A stretch of 64,000 nt of DNA from Desmodesmus armatus (GCA_007449985.2 VIIQ02000056.1:372001-436000); one strand, 5' to 3'. Positions 12,596-25,982 are shown, counted from the stretch's first letter. Numbers and translations are program-made. Notes: generated from the sequence alone by a model not told the origin.

Positions 12596-14040
12596 GCTGC
12601 AGTTGCAGTGTGCTGCTGTCAGGCCTCAGCGTTGTCCTAGCCATGGTGTAACCTAGGCAGTGGAGAGATTGGGATTGCCAGCCAGAGAGGGGGGAGGGGG
12701 AAGCCCTCAGCAGTGAGTGTGGCCTTCGCATGGCTGCACAACCTAGTGATGCTAGGAGCAGCAATATGACCAACAAATTATGCAATCGCATACCCGTCAC
12801 AATGGGCCTTGCCTGCTGCGGGTTTCGGGCAGGTGGCTGACCAGTGCAACTGTCAGCACCGCTGTGCAGTTACGCATGTTTCTTGTCAGTGGTGCATGAC
12901 ATTGCAAATTGCATTTGTGCAATTTGAAGTTTGCGAAGCAGAGCACAAAGCAGAACTACAACAACACTTGAAGAGAGAGGGAAATGCAAAGGTTTTTGCC
13001 AAATCATTGCAGAACACTGCCACCGGGACTGTGTCAACGTGTTGTATGCAATCTGGCAATGAGGATGCCTATTCATAGTATGCTGTGTCGCAGCTTTGGT
13101 CTGGACGCCTTCTATTGTACTGTGAGGTTGCTTTGTTAGGCTTTCGGTGCCTGGGGTGGCGGTGGGGGACCCAGTGCTAGTTACATTGTGTTCTGTGTTC
13201 CCATCTTTGTGTGTTCCCAGTGTCTCCACAGGAAACCTTGCTACCTCCCCGGTTCCGGGCACTGCCTCATAGTATGCTGTGGGGAAGCGTCTGAGTTGTG
13301 CTATTGTTGACATTCAAGCCAGTAGGGCCAGCACAGTGGCCATGTGGACTCGACAATGGCTGTCAATGGAAGACTATCAACCACACGCGCCATGCATTGC
13401 TGCATCTGTTGCAGGTGAGCAAATCTGGATGAAATTGGCGACCATCGTGCTCTCTGCAGCTGCAAGCCATATTGGTATGGTCTTTCAACCAGCAGATGAC
13501 ACCATGCACATGCCCTGTGTGTTTGAACATTAAGGCGACGGCAAAGCCTCAGCGACTGTTGGGTGCAATCATTGCACAGACCTCTTTGACGAGGCGCTCC
13601 ATAACCACCATAGTCTTGTCCCTCTGCTGCCCCTTTCACGGGGTTATGCTGCACAGGAGAAGGCTGCAGTCGCAGACATGTCCTGTACAGGCCTGTCTGC
13701 CTAGGCGGCAAACGCAGAGAGACTGGTCAAGTTGAAGAGTTGCGCAACACACAGCCACCATACAAAAGCCTGGTTCATGCATTCCCAAGCAACACACACG
13801 TACTGAAAGTCGTCATGCACACCAAATTCCACTTTGCTACAAACCAGCCTTGCCGAGTGCCGTCGCTCGGGTCTGTCCGACGTTTGAAACCGGCGATGAC
13901 TCACGACCTCGCTGCGACAAAACGTGAGGAGCAGTCATTTGTTTCATCATTTTGATATCCTGTACGTACGTGTCTGCCGACCCCGCTTTATCCAGCTGCG
14001 AGTTCGACGTGTCTGCTGTCAGATCACCTGTGGACAAGCT
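12596..14040. other. Upstream region of F-box/LRR copy A, part of the duplicated block
   Basis: No coding exon recognised. From about 13013 it can be aligned with 18839 onward, including GTAGGGCCAGCACAGTGGCC and the stretch around CCGTCGCTCGGGTCTGTCCG, which indicates shared promoter and 5' UTR sequence. Confidence 0.6.
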
Positions 14041-17000
14041 ATGTCTTCGTCGCCGTCTGTACAGGTGAGGCAGAGTCAAGCGGGGTCACTCACCTTCAAC
14101 CATTTTCACTGAATGTTGTCTTACGGTTAGCGCAGCCCGGATGCTCTTACTCTGCACCCGTCATGGCATCTAGATCTGCTGCTGTCTCATGAGCCTTCCC
14201 TGCTTCTTCTACTTGCAGGAAGGCGGTGCCCATAGTCCACAAGACCCACAGCTTCAAGATGCAGTGGTTGAGCGCATCCTGCGCTACATGCCCCTGTCCA
14301 GCCGCTTGACCACCTGCTCTACTGTATGCAAGGCCTGGGCCGCTGCTGCTGTCAGGGTCACTAGCACCGTGCAGTGCGCAGGGCAGCAGTGGGACCCTGC
14401 ACACATGCTGCCACACCTACAGAGCTGGTTGCACAACCCAGAGCAACAGTTGACAAGCCTGCGCATCGCACCACAAGATGACGGGCGGGTGGACGTCTTT
14501 GGCAAGCCCAACACCAGCCTCTTGGGCATGCTGCAGCTGCCGCACTCCAAGCTGGCACAGCTACAGGAGCTCAGCCTGGAGCGTCTTGAGATCAAGCTTG
14601 CTCCTGTTACTGCTGTTAGCATGGTGCAGCGGCAGCCGCTGCCCAGCATGGCGCTGCCTCTGGCAGAGCCCTCTGACAGCATCCCTCCTCAAATGGGCGC
14701 TGCTGCAGCACCCAGCTATGCCAATGCACAGCCAAATGCGAGCGGTGCCCTCTCTCTGCTGCCGGCCCTGAAGCGCGTGGACCTGCAGCATTGCACCCTG
14801 GACAAGATATCAGATCTTGTCTCGCTGGCACAGTCACCAGCCCTCACCAGCCTGCAGCTTTTGGGGATCAAGTCCAGGGACACAGACGTGGATAGCATTT
14901 GCTCGCCTTATCTGCCCCGCATGTCTGCTAAGTTCAGCTCAGCCATTGCCAGCTTGCTTGAGGGGCTGCCAGGCCTGCAGGTGCTTTCAGTGCAGGCAGC
15001 TGCCCCCAGTCTGCTGCAGCCAACAGCCCTCAGCAGCATCGCAGCCATGTCCGGCTTGCAAGACCTCAGCATGTGGTTCGGGGACCTGGATGCACAAGAT
15101 GAATGGCCCGCTGCACTGCCCCATGGGCTCACACGCTTTGATGTTGGACTTGGGTGCATGGTCTACGGAGGCGGCTTAAGGCACCAGCCCCACATTCAAG
15201 CATGCCTCAAGAACGTCCAGCACATGCAGCGGCTACAGGAGCTGAAGCTGCACCTGTGTGACTTTGACCCTGGCCTGTTGTGCAACATCACAGGCCTGCA
15301 CAAGTCGGCTGTGATTTGCTTCCAGGCCAGCAAGCAGGCATGCGCGCTCTGCTGAGCTCCTTGCAGGGCCTCACTCAGTTGCAGGCAATTCACCTGGCTT
15401 CAAACCACCGCTGCTCTTATGAGGCAAGAGCGATTCCGCTTGAGCTGTTTGCAGCCCTCACCGCATCAGCACAGCTCACGAGGCTAGAGCTTTGCGACTA
15501 TGATGTCCAGTCGCTTACTCCAGGTGCACTGCAGCGCATGTTCCCAATGGGGCGCAGCATGCCGCAGCTGCAGGTGCTGCACATCAGGGAACAATTCTAC
15601 AAAGGTAGTGATCGGAGTGGTTGGTGCGTGGGTGGCAGAGACATCGCTGCCATTGCCTCAGCTTGCCCAGGGCTGCAGGAGCTTGAGCTCATGCGTGTTG
15701 TGAGGCCAGGTGCCACGTTTGATGGGCTGCAGCGGATGCCGGACAGTTTGAGCAGCTTGACAGTTGGGGGCCCGGCATTTGACGATGCCGCAGCTGCTGA
15801 GGTTGCGCAACTCGTGCAGCTGCAGTCCCTGTCAGTAGAGCACGCACCTGAATTCACGGCAGTGGGGTTCGAGTGCCTGACAGCTCTGACCGGTCTGACA
15901 AGACTACATCACCGTGGCGACCGATGTGGGTGGGGTAATGGGACTTCCCGTGGTCATCACATCCCCATCCTGCAGAAGAGGGATATGCAGCTTTCCATTG
16001 AGAAGGTGAGCGTGTGTTTGAAGCTGGTGCAAGCATTGATACGTGCACACCCAACATGCCGCAAGCAACACTGTGCAAAAAATCACACTGCCTCTCACCA
16101 GCTCATCCATGAGCCAGCTTTGCTGACATACCGGTTTGGTAACATGGCTTACCAATGCCGCTGGCGTGTAGCTGATCCCTAGCCCGGGTTGATGATCCCA
16201 TAACTGGCCCAGGTTGATAATGATCGATGAAGAAGTGCCTTCGGGCAATTGTCGCAGTAATCAGCAAGGTGGCAGAGCGACTTTTCTGGCCAGCACGACA
16301 GATGTGAATGAGCCTCAGGCTCAGCGATTGGCTTGACTGAAGCTTGGGACAATTACAATTGCTGCTCGCTCAACCACTGTGTTTGTTGCTTGTGCTCTGC
16401 CCTTGCGTGATGCCCATACTTTTTGTTGCAGGGGCCCATTTGGCAGCAGGTACAGGACTTCTGTGAGCAACTGCCAGCTGCACAGGCGGAAGCAGACATG
16501 CAGGCAGACATTGACGCTGCGCAGCGCAGGCAACCAAGGCGAGTCTTGGTGACAGACCCCTTTTAGTGGATGCCAGGTAATGCCAGGACGGTCCTCAAGA
16601 CAGAATGGGACAGGACAAGATTTCTAGGGGGATTGTGCGAGCACTATGTGCTGAATTCAGGTGCTTAGGCATGGGTCTCCAACGCATGCCCCCTGTTGGT
16701 GTCACACCAATTTGGTGGTGGCCGAAGTAGCCCAGATCACACCATGTCATGTACGCATGCTGTCTGGTTGTCAAGTTTGGCTTGCGCTTGCCAAGCCAGT
16801 GGTGGGGGCTCCTTTCAGCTGCCAGTGTCGTTTTGCAGCGGCCTGCATCCGTCCTTCTGAGTTCTGATCAGCGTTTGGCCGCCAAACGGTGGCGGTGCGA
16901 TGCAGAGCAAGGTGGCTGCAATTGTTGGCATCCAAGCATTGCAGGTACTCCGGGAGTGTTGCTGTCCGTGCTGCTGAGCACCTTGTACTATGGTTTGGCA

Positions 17001-17430
17001 ACCATCAACCTGCAGCGTCCTGTGGCGCTGGCTGTACGCCCTGTGAAGAGGATCAAGTCTTGTGTGGTCGCCACTGAGCAGTGGCTGGCAGTGCAGTTTT
17101 TGTGCAATTACAGAGCCTGTGAGGCACGGTGTCATCATGGTATGATATCTGTTGTTGAGCTTGGAAGCAGATGCATTGTCACAATTGTGATTGGGTGGTC
17201 AAGTTGTTGAGTTCAGGATTGTTGAGCTCTCAGAGAGGTGTTTACACCACATGCAAAAGCACCGCGTGGGCTAGGATGGAAAGGTTGTTGGTGCCTGCAC
17301 TCTGATGCAGCGCCACTGGCAGGGAGGGACCATCATGGTGGTGCAATCCATTCGCATTTTTAAATTATACATCTTCAGCAGGCGGAGAACATTACAACCA
17401 ACAGATGGTTGTGAACCCCTGCTGTGGTGG
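13013..17430. repeat. Segmental duplication, unit A
   Basis: About 4.4 kb that aligns, with substitutions and small indels, to 18839-23275 in the same orientation. It carries the upstream region, the F-box/LRR gene copy A and its downstream flank. Boundaries are approximate, judged from the outermost matching words. Confidence 0.8.
14041..16566 (+). pseudogene. F-box/leucine-rich-repeat protein, copy A (frameshifted)
   Basis: Same exon plan as the intact copy at 19658: a 24-base first exon 14041-14064 (MSSSPSVQ), a large exon 14219-16005 and a last exon 16432-16566. The protein begins with an F-box (QLQDAVVERILRYMPLSSRL, then VCKAW), followed by irregular leucine-rich repeats. Against copy B there is a net 10-base deletion near 15305-15345, after the ITGLHK segment. 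Reading shifts to a stop at 15353-15355, after about 60% of the protein. The original frame resumes downstream and stays open through the remaining LRRs to a TAG at 16564. Splice sites of all introns are kept, so the break may be recent, or an assembly error. Confidence 0.8.
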
Positions 17431-18838
17431 AAAAAAATTTGGTAGGAATTCCGTTTCGAAAACATTGTCACTGGAGAGACTTGGCAAAGGCAGGACGACA
17501 CATGGAGGGGGCTGGGAGGAGGGAGGGACTTTCTCAAAGTGCTTGCTTGTCCCGGGATCAATAAGCACGGTGGCACGGACACAAATTAAATTCTGTGGGA
17601 ATCTGCATCGTACCGCTTTCGCCCCCACGTGGAATCACAGATAGCAGTATCACATGCTGCAGATGCCGTCGCTGGTTTGTGCAAGAACATGCATATTGAG
17701 TACCCCTCAGCAGCAGTGAGCAATGTACACAGGCACGATATCTGGTTGATGGTGTTGCATTTAGGTATCAGGGCGGCCAGGGGCATGGCATCACTTTATG
17801 GATAACCTCCTATTCGTGTGATCGTGTGTTCAAGTGCAGACATGTCCGCCGACACACACTTGTACTGGGCATACTGCACTGATGGAAGAGTGGACATGAC
17901 AGCAGTTGCTGCGCATGAGTCCAGCTGATAGTGTGGCTGCAGCTGGCCACATCCACTAGCCACATCATGTGAAAGTACTCAAGATAGGAAGAAGCCTGGA
18001 AAACGCGATCGCAAGCATTTTACACTGGCCTTCCTCCGACTTGGCAAGTCAACCTTGGAACTGACCCTCGGGTGGCCTGCGATTGTGCTAGAAGCAGCGA
18101 CACGCAGCCTCCCAGGCCACATTGATTCCTTGAAAGCGTTCCAGTAATACAAACCAAACAGTCTGTTCGTCGACGGTGGGGTTCGACGTCGTCCGTTGTC
18201 CGCCTCTTGCACGGCACACCAGCTGCATCATGTGCGATGCAGCAAGCTCGTCACGCATAGGGAAGCTATGCTTTGTTTCTTGTGAAGCGATTTCGTGCGT
18301 GCTTGTTTGCCAGCTTGGCAGGAGGGCTTGCATGGTGGGATGCTGTTGCTGTCCCCTTGCAAGTGCCTGCCAAGCGAAGCATCGAGGAGACTACCAACAC
18401 GAAAGAACAGACACAGATGCAGCAAAGCATGTATTAAGGCAGCTGGGATGCAGTCCAGCAAACCCCAGCAGCATGCATGCACACGCAGCTGCGCGCTGCT
18501 CTGATGTAGGGTGCAGCCGTGCAACAGCACAGGCTCTGCATCACATGGCATCCAGCCAACCTATTGCAGCTCCGGTGACTGCTGAAAGCCCCGCTGATCG
18601 GCCCACAGTGCGCCCAACACAGTGTGGAGGTCCATTGTAACATGTTATAACGGAGGTGGGGGGGGGCGCCCCCGGGGGGCACCTGGGCCTAAAATACAAC
18701 TTTGCACCATCGTTTCCAGCATTTTTTGTAAAAATATTGGTACAGACGGCACTGCAAGCTCATGCTACAATTGTCAGAAAACTGTGTTTTTATTTTTTTT
18801 ATTCATCCGTCAATAAGCACCCTAATAAAAATATGTGG
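16567..18838. other. Downstream flank of unit A and 1.4-kb spacer
   Basis: From 16567 to about 17430 the sequence aligns with the downstream flank of copy B (22168-23275). From 17431 to 18838 is a spacer with no recognised gene, including a strongly G/C-run segment (18650-18690). Confidence 0.5.
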
Positions 18839-19657
18839 ACAACTGCAACTGGGACAGTTTCAACGTCCGCAATCTGGCAGTGCGCTTTTCTATGGTGCAT
18901 GGTGTGGGGAAACGCCTGAGTTTTGTGCCTTGCAGACCAGTAGGGCCAGCACAGTGGCCATGTTGCCTCGACGATGGCTGTCAAGATACTTTGACTTAAT
19001 GCGTCATGCGTTGCTTCAACTGTCGCATGCCAGGTGAGCGAAGGATAGTGGACTTAGTGCAAAAGGCTCCCCAGTCCACTATGAAGAGCAGCGGCAAGCA
19101 ATTGTGGTATGGCTGTATCCAACAGCAGACAGAACCAAGCGCATGGGTGTACGGTAAAGATCAGTAGCCGGCAAAGCCACAGCAGCTGTTGAGCGCGTCA
19201 TTTCACAGACCTGGCTGTACACGGCATCCAGGAGCCACCATTTTCTTGTCCCTTTGCTCCCCTTCTGTAGGGTCATGCCGCACTGGAGAAGGTGCAGTCA
19301 CAGACAGCATGCAGGAGGCAAATATGACTGGTCAAGTTGGAAGAGTTGCACCACACACAGCCACATACAAAAGCCTGGTTAGTGCATCACCAACCAGCAC
19401 CACAGATGTCATGCACACTCATCACCACGTGGTGCACTGTGCAAGGTGCAAGCAAGTGCTTCAACCTGCCTTGCCGAGTGCCGTCGCTCGGGTCTGTCCG
19501 ACGTTTGAAACCTGCGATGACTCACGAGCCCGCTGCGACGCAAGAGAAGAGCAGCCATATTCAATCTTAGATGTTGATGTTCTGTACGTTGAGCCGATCC
19601 CGCTTTATCCATCCGCGAGATCGACGTGTCTCCTGTCAGATCACCTGTTGACAAGCT

Positions 19658-22167
19658 ATGTCTTCTTCACCGTCTTTACAGGTGAGGCAGAGTCAACTGT
19701 GGGACCAACCACGTTGACTTCTTGTTGTCTTACGGTCAGGGCTGCCCGGCTGCTTTCACGCTGTACCAGTCATGATCATGGCATCTGCTGATGCCGAATT
19801 TGCTGCCTCATGAGCCTGCCCTGCTTCTTCTGCATGCAGGAGGGTGGTTCCCTTAGTCCACAAGACCCACAGCTTCCAGATGCAGTCATCGAGCGCATCC
19901 TGCGCTACATGCCAATGTCCAGCCGCCTGACCACCTGCGCTACCGTATGCAAGGCCTGGGCTGCTGCTGCTGTCAGGGTCACTAGCAGCGTGCAGTGCGG
20001 GGGGCAGCAGTGGGATCCTGAACACATGCTGCCACACCTACAGAGCTGGTTGTCCAACCCAGAGCAGCAGCTAACAAGCCTGCGCATCGCACCACAAGAC
20101 GATGGGCCGGTGGACCCCTACAGGCCCAACACCGGCCTCTTGGGCATGCTGCAGCTGCCGCACGCCAAGCTTGCACAGCTACAGGAGCTCAGCCTAGAGC
20201 GTCTTGAGATCAAGCTTGCTCCCAGTGCTGCTGTCAGCAGGGCAGGGGCCTTAGACAGCAGGCCTCCTCAGAGGGGCGCAGCACGCAGCAATGCCAGCAC
20301 ACAGCCAAATGCGAGCGGTGCCCTCTCTCTGCTGCCAGCCCTGAAGCACCTGGACCTGCAGCATTGCACCCTGGACAAAGTATCAAACCTTGTCCTGCTG
20401 GCACAGTCACCAGCCCTCACCAGCCTGCAGCTTCTGGGGATCAAGTCGAGGGACACACCTGTGGTTACCACTTGGTCACCTTGGCGGGCTGATTACTCTG
20501 CCCATTTCAGCTCAGCCATTGCCAGCTTGCTTGAGGGGCTGCCAGGCCTGCAGGTGCTCTCAGTGCAGGCAGCTCAGCTGCCTGCACTGAGAGCACTGGG
20601 GTCGGACCCCAATCTGCTGCAGCCAACAGCCCTAAGCAGCACCACAGCCATGTCCGGCTTGCAGGACCTCAGCCTGTCCTTCGGGTCCATGGATGCGCAG
20701 GATGAATGGCCCACTGCACTGCCCCATGGGCTCACACGCTTTGAGATGGGTGTTCGCGGCATGGTGTACGGGGGTGGCTTGATGCACCAGCCCCACATCC
20801 AAGCATGCCTCAAGAACGTCCAGCACATGCAGCGCCTGCAAGAGCTGAAGCTGCAGTTGTGTGACTTTGACCCCAGCCTGTTGTCCAGCATCACAGGTCT
20901 GCGCAAGCTGCACCTAGCCAGCTGCGTGCTGCTGCCAGGCGAGCGAGCCGGCACGCGCGCTCTGCTGAGCGCCTTGCAGGGACTCACCCAGCTGGAGGCT
21001 ATCCACCTTTCTGCAAAGTGCCAGTGCTCCTACGAGGCAGACGTGGTCCCGCTTGAGCTGTTTGCAGCCCTCACAGCATCGCCACAGCTCACCAGCCTGG
21101 AAATTTGCTATGAAGACGTCCAGCCGCTGACTCGGGGTGCAGTGCAGCGCATGTTCCCACTGGGGCGCAGCATGCCGCAGCTGCAGGTGCTGCGCATCAG
21201 GGACCAGTACTATAAAAGGGGCGAGCGGAACGCTTGGTGTGTGGGTGGCAGAGACATTGCTGACATTGCCTCTGCTTGCCCAGGGCTGCGAGAGCTTGAG
21301 CTCATGCGTGTTGTGAGGCCGGGTGCCACATTTGATGGGTTGCAGCAGATGCCTGACAGCTTGACCAGCTTGACAATTGGGGGCCCCGCATTTGATGATG
21401 CTGCAGCTGCTGAGGTTGCGCAACTCGTGCAGCTGCAGTCCCTGTCTGTTGACCATGCACCTGAGTTCACGGCAGTGGGTTTCGAAGGCCTGACAGCTCT
21501 GATTGGCCTGACGAGGCTACACCACCGTGGTGACGCCTGTGGGTGGGAGAATGCATTCTTTGGTGAGCACATCCCCGTCCTGCAGACGAGGGACATGCAG
21601 CTCTCCATTGAGAAGGTGAGCTTGTGACTGGAGCTGGTGCAAGCATTGCCGTAGTAGTACTTGCACGCAAGCAACACTGTGTAAAGGTCGCACTCTGCAC
21701 TTCACCTGCTCATTGCGGAGCCAGCTTTGCTGACACACCGGTAGTGCCACTACCAGTGGTACCATAGCTCACCACTGCAACCCACTTGTAGCCCGGGTTT
21801 ATGATCATTAACTGGCCCAGTTTGATCAATAGTTGATGATCAAATATTGCAAAACTTAGCAAGAGGAACTTTTCTGGCCAGCACATCAGCGTTGAATGGA
21901 GCTCAGCTGAGCCTGCAGGCTCAGCGGTTGGCATGTGACAACAGCAGCTGGTTCATCAACCATTTTGTTTGTTGCTTGTGCTCTGCCCTTGCGTGATGCC
22001 CATACTTTTTGTTGCAGGGGCCCATTTGGCAGCAGGTACAGGACTTCTGTGAGCAACTGCCAGCTGCACAGGCGGAAGCAGACATGCAGGCAGACATTGA
22101 CGCTGCACAGCCCATGCTACCGCGGCAAGTCTGGGTATTGGGAGATGACTTTCCAGGTCTAGGCTGA
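19658..22167 (+). CDS. F-box/leucine-rich-repeat protein, copy B
   Basis: Three exons: 19658-19681 (MSSSPSLQ), 19840-21615 and 22018-22167, both introns in phase 0, total 649 residues. The short first exon and its GTGAGG donor are preserved in both duplicates, so I prefer this start to an ATG at 19810 that lies inside the intron. The N terminus is an F-box (QLPDAVIERILRYMPMSSRL ... VCKAW), then LRRs of the LxxLxxLxLxxC kind (for example LPALKHLDLQHCTLD and LRELELMRVVRPG). F-box/LRR proteins usually recruit targets to SCF ubiquitin ligases. No Skp1 partner is nearby. The last exon gives an acidic/Gln-rich tail (QVQDFCEQLPAAQAEAD). Confidence 0.82.
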
Positions 22168-23047
22168 CTGTGCGAGCACGATGGGTTGATGCAGGGGCTC
22201 AGGCATGGGTAGGATCACACCATGTCATGTACGCAGGCTGTCTTGTTGGTGTTTGCGGTTTTGGCTTTCCAAGCCAGTGGAGGGGGCTGCTTTCAGCAGC
22301 TAGTGTCGTTTTGCAGCGACCTGCATTCGGCCTTGAAGCTTTGGTTAGTGTGTGGCTGTGGCGGTGCAATGTAGAGCAAGGTGGCTGCAGTTATTGGCAT
22401 CCAAGCAATACTAATGGACACAGTATTTACTGTCCGTGCTTCTGAGCACCTTGCACTGTGGTTGGCAACCATCAAACCTGCAGCGTGCTTCTGAGCACCT
22501 TGCACTGTGGTGCTGGCTGTACGCCTTGTGAAGAGAAGCAGTCCTTGGATTGGCGGCTGATTGCCACTGAGCAGCGGCACTGTGGCACCTCTGTTGTTGA
22601 GTTTGGAAGCAGATGCATTGTCACAATTCTGATTGGGTGATCAGAGTTGTTCTGTTGAGGATTGTTGAGCAATGAAACGCTGGCCGCAACAGCAGCAGGT
22701 GTGTCCCATGGTGCCCTCAGAAGTCACCTGTGGTTTTGTTGGTCAGCCTGAGTAGGTGCCGTGGTGCATGAACCTGTGTGGTGTTTTGTGTGAGACGGTC
22801 TTGTTGCTTTCCGGGTGACGAGATGGCCCGTGTGATGCCAGTGGTGAGGCTATGTGTGCTAGCAGTACAGCCGGTGTGGACAAATGTGGTGCAGCAGGTT
22901 TTTGGCTTGCAAGTGCAGCGCGTTGCTTTGCAGACTTGCAGGTCTCCAGGTGGCTTTGTTTTGCTCTGTGGCCCTTGCTTGTGGATTATGCCCTATGAGC
23001 CTAGTTTGGCTCCAGAAAGGGCGGTCAGGCGTGGCCCTGACCCAGTT

Positions 23048-23095
<48 letters not shown>

Positions 23096-24169
23096 AAACA
23101 AGCGTTTACACCACATGTAAAAGTATCACAGGCGCTAGGGTGGATGGTAGGTTGAATGCTGCACTATGCAGCGCCACTGGCAGGGACCATCACGTCATCT
23201 ACTATGATGGTTACATCACAAATGTGTGTCACAGTGCAATCTCCACATGGTTGCCAACCCCTGCTGTGGTTGGATGACACTGCAAGTATAAGTGCGGCGG
23301 GAGTCTGCCCCCTGGTAAGCTACAACACAAAAAAAGGGACCAACAGCTGCGGTGACAACAATGCATCCCCCATAACCAGGAAACCATCCTGCCTGAGCAG
23401 AAACCAACAAACGCACATGCCTGTCAACACGTTGACCTTGGTGCATTGCCAACCTTGCAATTGGTGGATTGCCAGCCACGCACAATGTGCTTGCCAAGCA
23501 TGCAGCTATGCTGACGACTGCTGCCCAGGCGGAATGTAGCAGCAGACACCACTGCAGAGTGCTTGCCAATAAATTCAAAACACTGACAGAGATAGCTGTA
23601 ACGTCATGGGGTGTTCCTCTGTGCGCCAGGTCTGCTCTGCATTGTAATAAAGTGGTGGTCAGTGTTCCAGGGTGGATGTGTCTGCAGGAACAGGACAACA
23701 GCAGGACAACGGAGTGTGAGGCGGCAGGCAGCACGCGTCATGCCAAAAGGTATGGATCACAAACTGGCCAAAGGCATGATGACGTGTCAGTCAACCCACA
23801 TCTGCAATCCCTGAACCAATGAGCACACCTGTCGCCGCCGTCTCCATGATGTTGGTGGGGTGCAGGTGATGACACAGCCTCCAAGCATGACAGGACAGTC
23901 ATGGGAGCGGTGCGGCGGGGTTGACGGCGGGGCGCAGCCTATGCCACCAGCTGCAGCGTAGCTGCGACTTGTGATGTAGGTTGTTGATGGTCAGGGTAGT
24001 CACGCCAAGCTATTGGGGAGCTGCTGTTGCATGCAGCTGGGTTGCCAGTTGCTGTCAGGTCAAACTGGCAACAGGTTACTGCCCACCACTGTCAAAAGAA
24101 TGTAAGGCTGGGCACTCCAGAGCAAGCTGCGTCTTAGTCACATGCTGACAAAACAAGCCAGGCGCAGCA
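22168..24169. other. Intergenic, end of duplicated block
   Basis: Left half is duplicated flank. No gene recognised between the microsatellite and the 3' end of the RPAIN-like gene. Confidence 0.5.
23047..23094. repeat. (TAG)n microsatellite
   Basis: About 16 uninterrupted TAG/AGT triplets. Confidence 0.95.
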
Positions 24170-25967
24170 TCAGACCACCACGGACAGGCCGCTGCAGGTG
24201 GCACAGCTGCAAGTAAGCGCGTCACCACTGCCAAAGATGTCCTCTATCCGGAAAGACAGCTGGCCTGGGCAACCTGAGGCAGCATGTTCCTGCACGGCAG
24301 CCACACAGCATGCACAAAATAGTGGTGTCCCTGCACAGTGTCGTACGAGCCAGCAAGGGCCTCAGCACACACGGCAGCACGACTGCCTCCGCGCGCCAGC
24401 TCGCAGGAAGGTGTGCAAAACAGCAACTGCCTGGGGTTGGGGGCAGCCCATTGGCAGCACTCTCACTGCCAGGAGACAGCTGGTGTTGAACACTGTCGAC
24501 ATGTCAGACAGCCCCCCCTATCAAAACAGCACACAATGTCAACACACCTCGTATGCTCCTGCCAGGTTGGCCATGATGCTGTCCATGGTGACACCCTCCT
24601 TTGCCAGGTTGAGCCGCCAGCCTTCACTAGGACACACCAGCAGGCCCTGACGCTGCACCAGCTGGCAGGACTTGCACACTGGGCACAGCACACTGCCAGA
24701 TCCTGCGGCACCAACACACAACACGAGCTGGACATGATGCTTGTGCTGTACTGCACACCAGCAGGTGCACACAGACCAGAATCAGGCCAGACTGAGTAGA
24801 TGCCTGGGTTGTGCACAAAAGGGTAGGCTGGCGCTACAGCTGCGCCGACATGTACACACTGCGGTGGCTACTGCTGCTGGTGTGGTCCAGATGCTTACCT
24901 TGACCTGTGTGCTGCTGCTGCTGCTGCAGGTACTGCATGTGCTGCTCCACCATGTCGGCTGCATGCTGTAGCTGCTCCTGCTCCTGCCGCTCCAGCTCCG
25001 CCAGCTCTGCCTGTATCTCCTCCATGATCTGGGCCTCCATGTCTTGCAGCAACGCATCAATGTCAGCATCAGTCAGGATGCCTCCTGCAGCAAGCAAGCA
25101 AGCACGCATCACGCCTCATCTGTACAGTCTCTGGTCAAGTGCTTGTGTTGCAGCCTTCTAGTTGTAAGACAGGTCTGCTGAAGATGCAAGCAGCGGTCAG
25201 AGGCAAAACCTTCAATCCAGAACGAGCACAGCAGGTGACAAGAGGTAGCTGTGATGTTCATCAGGCCAGGGCAGCGGCTGTCACTATGAAGGTCAAGCTG
25301 GTGACTGTGCACAAATGGCAGCAGCAACAACCCTCGTCGTTGGATTCAAAGCACACTCACCATCGACCTCCGGCACCTGCAGCTGCGCCCTGATGGCAGC
25401 CATGGTGTCTGCATGGAGCTTGCCCTGCAGTTGCAACAGAGATCAAGTTGAGCTAGGTGCATCCTAGCTGCCTATACCCAAAAAAGAAGCTCCAGCAGCC
25501 ACTGCAGAGCCTGAGTTGCATCTCACCTTCAAGTCCAGGGGAGACAGGCTGTGTCTGTGCTGTTGCAGGATGGCATGCCGCTGCCGCCTACCAAACTCCT
25601 TGAGGGCCTCCTTGCGCTGCAACACACATTGTCATCCGCCGCAGGCAGGCAGGCAGGCAGAAACCAGGTTGTGTGCGTGTGACTACTGGTGTGTCCTTGT
25701 GACTACTGCTGGCCATGTGTTTGCAGAATGGGTAAATGCTAGAGCGGCGTGCGACTGTGTTGACAGCACACTGATAGTTGTGTGAAGCAATGCAACACGG
25801 GGCAGAAGGTGAGACTTGCAGAGCTGCAGAGAGGCCAGTGATTCTGATCTGCTGCTGTTGTTGAGTTGAAGTCTCGCAGGATAGATCCGCACCTTCGCCC
25901 GTGCTGTGGCACTGATCTCTCTACTCTTGATGTTGTCACGCGTGGGAGGCGTTGTGAAGCTTGACAT
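24170..25967 (-). CDS. RPAIN: RPA-interacting protein (RPAIN family)
   Basis: Six exons: 25893-25967, 25527-25616, 25361-25424, 24899-25084, 24548-24702 and 24170-24289, all in frame, giving 229 residues (human RPAIN is about 219). The N-terminal basic part (NIKSREISATARAK, RKEALKEFGRRQRH) fits the RPA-binding and import region. The middle is an acidic coiled coil (MEEIQAELAELERQEQEQL). The C-terminal zinc-binding region has LCPVCKSC, LVCPSEGW, SGCPGQLSF and LTCSCATCS, with Cys pairs spaced as in the family. RPAIN carries the single-strand DNA-binding complex RPA into the nucleus. An upstream in-frame ATG at 25982 is possible. It lies just downstream of XPO4 on the same strand. Confidence 0.87.
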
Positions 25968-25982
25968 GGCTGCTGGTGGCAT

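Larger units (their letters stand above)
18839..23275. repeat. Segmental duplication, unit B
   Basis: Partner of 13013-17430, same orientation. It carries the intact F-box/LRR gene and has a TAG microsatellite near its right end that unit A lacks. Confidence 0.8.

Noticed and set aside
19810..19839. ATG at 19810 (and 14189 in copy A) as start of the F-box/LRR proteins
   Set aside because: It lies just before a good acceptor (TGCATGCAG / ACTTGCAG), and a conserved 24-base exon with a good donor exists upstream in both duplicates.
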